Below are positions 58,420 to 64,000 of a stretch of 64,000 nt of DNA, one piece after another (the first letter of the stretch is position 1; each line of letters begins with the position of its first letter). The translations under genes and the position numbers were made by a program. The notes beneath the pieces were generated by a model. It was not told the DNA's origin and made no database searches. It saw only the letters and a list, made by a program, of their open reading frames with translations. Source of the stretch: Megalobrama amblycephala (lineage: Eukaryota; Chordata; Actinopteri; Cypriniformes; Xenocyprididae); the NCBI RefSeq assembly GCF_018812025.1, contig NC_063062.1, forward strand, positions 39,170,830-39,234,829. The letters run 5' to 3'.

Positions 58420-59110
58420 GACACTGTTTATTTATTTAAATAAATGACAGCAATTACAAGATTTTGCTTTGATGCACATATGTTCAACGTTGGAATATAT
58501 TAGTAGACAAATAAATAAAAAACAATTAAATGTAAATAGTAGACAAATTTATTTATTTAAATGACAAGAATGACAAGATTTTGCTGTGATGCATATATTT
58601 CACTGGCAATGTTAGTAGACAAATTAAAAAAAAACAATTAAATACATTTAAATAATTTTTTTTTATTTATTTAAATGACAATTTTTTTTCTGTGATGCAT
58701 GTATGTTTACTTTTGGACAACATTAGTAGACAAAAAAAAAAAACTATTACATTTAAATAGTAGACACATTTATTTATTTATTAATTTAAATGACAAAAAT
58801 GACACGATTTTGCTGTGATGCATATATTTCACTGACAATGTTAGTAGCCATAAAAAAACAATTAAATACATTAAAATAGATAATTTTATTTATTTATTTG
58901 TTTATTTAAATTACAAAAATAACTTTTTTCTGTGATGCATGTATGTTCACTGTTGGACAATATTAGCAGACAATTTAAAAAATAATAATAATTTATTTAT
59001 TTAAATCTGAAAATGATTTTGCATACATTTCACTGTTGGACAGTGTTGGCAGACAAAAAACAACAACTAAATAAATTTAAATAGTAGACTAATTTATTTA
59101 TTTAATATGC
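58420..59110. repeat. AT-rich minisatellite, period about 105-120 bp, 6-7 units
   Basis: The units share TTTATTTATTTAAATGACA, a GATTTTGCTGTGATGCAT block and TTAGTAGACAAA plus an A-run. They start near 58430, 58546, 58660, 58770, 58880, 58985 and 59090 and differ by small indels in A/T runs. Confidence 0.75.
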
Positions 59111-60640
59111 ATGTGAAAGTGTGTTTTAAGAGAGTTTATTTCCCACAGGGAAAATATAATATACAAATATATAAGCCCACAGGGCCAAAAGTGCCTTTAG
59201 TTAAGACAACTATTAATGAATGTTTCATGTTCGTAATTATTTTGTTATGCAGTAACCATTTCTTTAAAGGTGCTCGAGGTATATAATGACTGTAGTTGTG
59301 GCTCAGTGGGTTGCAGGCGTTCTGCTGCGCATCGGGCCTAATGTTTTTCAGTTTAGCCCTCTTATCTACCTGATCGCTAAAAGGTGATGCATAATTTTCT
59401 CATTGTTAAAATACTTCTCTAATCTCCTATATCCAACGGCTCTATAGTGTAAAAGGCACGTAGGAGTGGGCTGGATACCGTTATATGCTGATGAATCTAG
59501 GCTGGTCTCTTAGTAACGCCAGGTCATTGATATCTCTACAACACCTCCTCCAATCCTCTGTTTTGCAGTTGTTCTCTCTTCTCTCTTCCCCCTCTCCCCG
59601 GTCATGTCTAGTCTTATCAGCTGCTGTCCTTGGCCCCCACACCTGTAACAGAGGGCCACAACTCAGCACGGGCTACTCATTAACCAGTATTTCCTCCTGC
59701 ACAACAGACACAGCTGAGTTTGGACGCCGCACACTCACACCAGGCAATCGGTCTGGGCCTCGGCCATGCGGAGGTCATGTGTTTTGGGCCTTGGTCTGCC
59801 AAAACAGCACAATCTCATGGCAATTTTTTACATTTTTGGTAAATTTGTGGATAAATCGTATGAATTTGTATGATTGTATGATCTTATTCATGTGTTTTCA
59901 CACGATCTGCTTATGCCCCACTGATGGATATATTTAGGGGTGGACCCTCATGCTTACTTTTTTTTCCTAAAAATAGCATACTGTAAAACAATTTTTTTTA
60001 TTGCAGTACATTTTACAATACTGTTTCAGTCATTCTACTTCAAAATTTCTCATTTAATTCAATGTGTTAATTGACATTTCTTGTAATTATTTTGAAATTT
60101 ACTAGCAATTTCGACAAATATATTTTTTTTTCAGTGTACGTGTTTGTATGCAACACATCATCTGAATTTATACAAAAGCAACAATGAGTAATTACGATGA
60201 TTACAATTTCTCGTGAGATCAGATTGTCAAAACGAAACCCAAAGGTTTGATATTGTTCGTGATTGCAAAAATCCAGCAGCTCAAAACTGGTTGCATGTAA
60301 TAATAAATTAGGTTGACCATGTTGTGTTTTTTAAAAAAGACAACAGTTATGACTCATAGTGTAAGGTGTTTTTGATTTCGTTAATTAAGCTCACAAACTC
60401 ACTCCTGCTTCTAATCTAAATGATTTACCCTTTCATTTGATTCCAACCAGAATGAAAGTATGGGAATTTTTCAGTGAATTTACATTTTGTTTGGGCACTG
60501 TAAATGGACAGGAGTCCATTTGAACACAACTTTATGAATTTTGAAGCCTAAGTACAATTGACAAAATTAAAAAGTTAACGTATGTTATAAATGAAGTACA
60601 CCATGGTTGAATGATTTCATTGTCACCACCAATAAGCTCT
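59111..60640. other. Gene-free DNA, one long chance open frame
   Basis: A 150-codon plus-strand frame (59485-59937) lacks any recognisable domain and has no splice or promoter support. The rest is AT-rich. Confidence 0.35.
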
Positions 60641-61567
60641 TTCGTCCATAAAGCGAAACCTAGCATGTTAGGTATTGTTGGAATCGGCAAGGATTCTGGA
60701 ATCTAAGGAGATGACTCCCGTGAAAATAAGTCAATCACATAAAAAGTTATGATCATATGAATATTTGATTTCACCACTAGGTGGCACTGCCTCGAAACTT
60801 CTCAGGCTCCTTCAGGGCATCGTGCTGATGACCCATACTGAGTTTCGTAATGATGCACTAATGCTTTCAAAAAATACAGCATTTTGCCTCAAAATGCAAA
60901 ATGGCCGACGCCCAAAATGGCCGATATGGTAAAACTGGATATCATTCAATCATGGCCAAACTGTTCGGAAGTTATAAATAAAAATAACAATTTTTGCTAT
61001 CTCCGGACCAGTAAGTGGCGCTGAGCCGAAACGCAGCATGTAGCCTCAGGTCATGCTTGTGATGACGTACCAAGTTTGGTCAGAATATACTAAAGCATTG
61101 CAGAGATATATCCTTGCATCCAATTTGTCATGCTCTTCTTCGAATTTGTTTGCGTGTTATTCAAGAAGGTTGGGTTTATCAAAAAGCTTTTGATAACTTT
61201 TTGCCAGCATAGTCTGAAGATGATCTGATTTGATTTTCATGAAAATTGGAGCAACCGTCTAGGAGGAGTTGGAAAAAGTAGCTTTTTTGGTGAGAAAATT
61301 GAGTTTCATGGCAGAAAATGACGTCATCGGGTGCAACTGAATCCGAACCGAGGAATCTAACCCTAATGTTTCTAATCCTTATGGCTCAAAAGTTACAAGT
61401 TATTTGGACAAGTGGTGGTGCTAGAGAGTTTGATCTAGAGACACCAAATTTGCTGTAGTTAATGTTGAGACTGTTCTCTATCAGTGTGCCAAATTTCATA
61501 ACTTTCCTGCAAGCAGTTCTGTGGGCTCCCATAGACTCCCAGAGCAGAAGAAGAAGAAGAAGAACAC
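60640..61567 (+). mobile_element. Possible interspersed repeat with (GAA)n tail
   Basis: The stretch has the style of a long fish repeat (CACTAGGTGGCACTGCC, AAAATGGCCGACGCCCAAAA) and ends in five AAG/GAA triplets at 61547-61563. Ends and class are not certain. Confidence 0.4.
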
Positions 61568-62721
61568 CAACGGATACAATATTGTTTATTGTTTATTTGG
61601 ATCCCCATTAGCTTCCACAAAGTGGTTGCTAATCTTCCTGGGGTCCACCTTTGGTGCTTGGCCCCTAATGAGGCTGTGAAAGTTTACCTGTTTGGCGTTA
61701 TGTTAAAACGTGAAAAAATCTTGAGCTTGCATTTGCCACAGACCTTATTCAGTGGATTTAATCAAAAACCCACTGACTTCAGGACAATGGAACTGGAAGT
61801 GCTAAAAACCTGCTTCCAGGTTTTGGCCTACAAAAATACATAATCCCAACAGCAGTGTATTTTGGCATGTGAGAAGGCAGGATCTACAGAGAATGGTCAA
61901 AGCAATGTATATGCATACATAGAATGCATAAGAGTAGAGAGCACCTCAATATCGAAACAAAGCCAAATCCCAGACATTTCAGGCAATTTAGAAATCCATG
62001 CCAGACTCTTTTTAAGGTCTGATAAAGACCTTATAGACCCACATAAATGTCCAATTTTCCACATGATTTGTGTCTTAAAGTTGAAATGCTGTATGTTAAC
62101 TAATTAACCAATGTTATCAAGATGTTAGAGTGCCTTTCATGCCATGTCTGATGACGTAAGCTTCCTTATAAAGCCTTTTTTTCTTCCTGCTTTCTTTAGT
62201 TCCTGAAGGAATGTTGCCATAGCAGTGTTAGAATGGATTGCTTTTGTTGGGTGGAGCTCAGATGTGGTCATTACGGAAAGATCCTTCATCTTACCTGCCG
62301 GGGGGTTTGTGCTCCGTCCCGGGACTTGACCAATCATTAATAAAGATGGTATGTGACTGTGTTATCAGTTGGCTTTGGGCCAGGCCTGTGAGTGGGGACT
62401 GAAAGACTGTTATCTGTCCACAGTGGACGACACAAGCACCTCTTAACCTCTCCAACTTTCACAATAAATGCTCAAGAGAACACTTACCTGAACCAGGGGT
62501 CGCTCAATAAAATTTAGTTTACAAACCCTTATTTACATGCTTTGCACATTGCACTTCAGAAAATATATCAAAAACGTGTCATTTGCATTAGTTCCAGCTC
62601 TGCCTGTGGTGTATGTGGTGAGTCACATTTAAATGGACCAAACAATCAATAGATTATCATGAAGAACATTCAGAAAAGAACAGCCTCTGTTTTTCTGTGC
62701 AGAGATCTGGAAACAGACACT
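61568..62721. other. Gene-free DNA, no firm feature
   Basis: GGATCCCCATTAGCTTCCAC at about 61599 starts what may be an old repeat. Open frames up to 84 codons, none with a domain. Confidence 0.35.
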
Positions 62722-63518
62722 TTAAAGCATTAGTTCACCCAAAAATGAACATTCCTGTCATCGTTTACTCACCCTCATGTCGTTCCAAACCTGTATGACT
62801 TTCTTTCTTCTTTGGGAATACAGAGTAGGAGGAATGTTTCAAATGTTTTTGTCCATACAGTGAAAGTCAATGGAGTCTAATATTGTAAATATTTGTGACT
62901 TTCATATAACTCCTAACTTTAGGTGCTTGAAAGCACTTTGGTGCCGCAGCGCTTTTTTTCTTCTTCAGTTGAGACACTTTGGTTGTTATGACACAGAATA
63001 TCTACGGAAGTGTTACTAGTATCTGATTTTGCAGATAGTTTGTTTCTGAATATAAAAATGTTGACAAGTTTACTGCAACAATAGAGCCACGAACTTCACA
63101 TACTTCTGAAAATTCAACATTTAGTTGATCCTGGAGAGCGCTCATTGTCACAGTTGTAAACACGGCGGCGCTGGAAAAAGTAGCTTTTTTGGAAGAATTC
63201 AACCAGCCAGATGACGACTTCAAAAATCCTGAAGTGTTTCCAGTTAAGTGTGCCATATGCATCAGATGTTCAGCCAACGGTTCGTGGGCGTGACGTCTGA
63301 GGCTGAGACTAGGTAAAAAGTGACAGTGATAATCAACTCTAGACGAGCAGAAAAAATGGCAAACACACAGAGCTCAGCGTGAAATAGACGCTCGCTGCTG
63401 CCATTTTTAAATATTCAGTGCTCTCATTGAAAACAATTGAAAAACTATGCAGGCTGTAGAGTAAAAAACACTTTGGTCTAAATGAGTTTTCATTTTTTGG
63501 GTGAACAACCCCTTCAAG
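62722..63518. mobile_element. 797-bp TTAGTTCACCCAAAAATGAA element
   Basis: It starts TTAAAGCATTAGTTCACCCA and ends TTTTTTGGGTGAACAACCCC plus TTCAAG, imperfect inverse ends of the most common TIR family in this window. No transposase. Confidence 0.75.
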
Positions 63519-64000
63519 TGCAATAAAAATGATCTTGTTTGATCTGACTCTTCCCTGGTTAACAAAGCAGGTTACAATAGGCCTAGTCACATATATGAGT
63601 AAAAACGAAGGCAAGTAAAAAAAAATTCAGTTCCTCAATGGCATCAGCAATTCGATGGAATTCAGATCCTTTATCCCGCTGTAAGTCATAACCGTGCACT
63701 GATCCTCAGCCAAACTCTCTGTATTAGTTCAGCCTAGAAGTAAAAATTGAATTTATCTTGGCATAGTTAAATAACAAGAGTTCAGTACATGGAAATGACA
63801 TACAGTGAGTCTCAAACTCCATTGTTTCCTCCTTCTTATATAAATCTCATTTGTTTAAAAGACCTCCGAAGAACAGGCGAATCTCAACATAACACTGACT
63901 GTTACGTAACAGTCGGGATCATTAATATGTATGACCCCAATATTTGCATATGCCAGCTCATGTTCAAGGCATTAGACAAGGGCAGCCAGTATTAACGTCT
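63519..64000. other. Window end, no feature seen
   Basis: AT-rich DNA. A 68-codon open frame at 63789-63995 has no domain. Confidence 0.4.

Noticed and set aside
59290..59330. tRNA or tRNA-derived SINE (A-box-like TGGCTCAGTGG)
   Set aside because: No B box or acceptor-stem pairing follows within the expected distance.
59485..59937. 150-codon plus-strand frame as a gene
   Set aside because: No domain, no splice support, and composition like a chance frame. Also true of the 159-codon frame inside the hAT element at 34870-35349.
1..64000. CRISPR array, prokaryotic operon or phage features
   Set aside because: Introns, poly(A) signals and fish transposons show vertebrate DNA. The tandem array is coding and has no spacers.

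Overview
The window is vertebrate nuclear DNA, almost certainly from a teleost and probably a cyprinid. It is AT-rich, its genes are split by GT/AG introns, and it is full of small non-autonomous DNA transposons of the kind common in carp and zebrafish genomes (ends such as AAAGGGTTAGTTCACC, CAGTGTTGGG, TAGGGGTGTAACGATA, GGTAACACTTTA). Nothing bacterial or viral is visible.

Two protein-coding genes can be supported, both on the minus strand. (1) 530-28360: a periaxin gene (prx). Six small exons encode a new-looking N-terminus and a PDZ domain. One 13.6-kb terminal exon encodes a basic (NLS-like) segment and a giant repeat domain. Its core, about 3.94-11.05 kb, is a near-perfect tandem array of exactly 39 periods of 183 bp (61 aa), with higher-order 549-bp and 1647-bp periodicities. 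Five single-base indels cluster at 8.24-9.05 kb inside the array and break the frame. They look like assembly or consensus error. The intact product would be about 4760 aa. (2) 39363-50.9 kb: pld3, rebuilt as a 5' non-coding exon plus ten coding exons giving exactly 461 codons plus a stop. It has a signal-anchor helix, two HKD motifs and five N-glycosylation sequons. A CLEAR-type TFEB site lies just upstream of its first exon. The adjacency of prx and pld3 matches the human 19q13 order (PLD3-HIPK4-PRX), but no HIPK4-like gene is seen between them.

Layout: 1-530 prx 3' end; 530-15.5 kb prx exons 7 to 2; 15.5-28.3 kb prx intron 1, full of transposons; 28.3-28.8 kb prx first coding exon and likely 5' region; 28.8-37.8 kb intergenic mosaic of nested transposons (hAT with 8-bp TSD, TTAA-flanked MITEs, long foldback elements); 37.87-38.05 kb a possible CCAAT-rich promoter; 38.6-50.9 kb pld3; 51-64 kb gene-free DNA with a triple-nested repeat around a broken LINE reverse transcriptase (56.6-57.5 kb), a minisatellite (58.4-59.1 kb) and foldback elements.

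The two genes do not form a pathway. Periaxin is a PDZ scaffold (myelinating glia and lens in mammals). PLD3 is a lysosomal type II membrane protein that degrades single-stranded nucleic acid. Their linkage is ancestral: the PLD4-AHNAK2 pair on human 14q32 appears to be the whole-genome-duplication counterpart of PLD3-PRX, and the N-terminus of this fish prx resembles AHNAK2.
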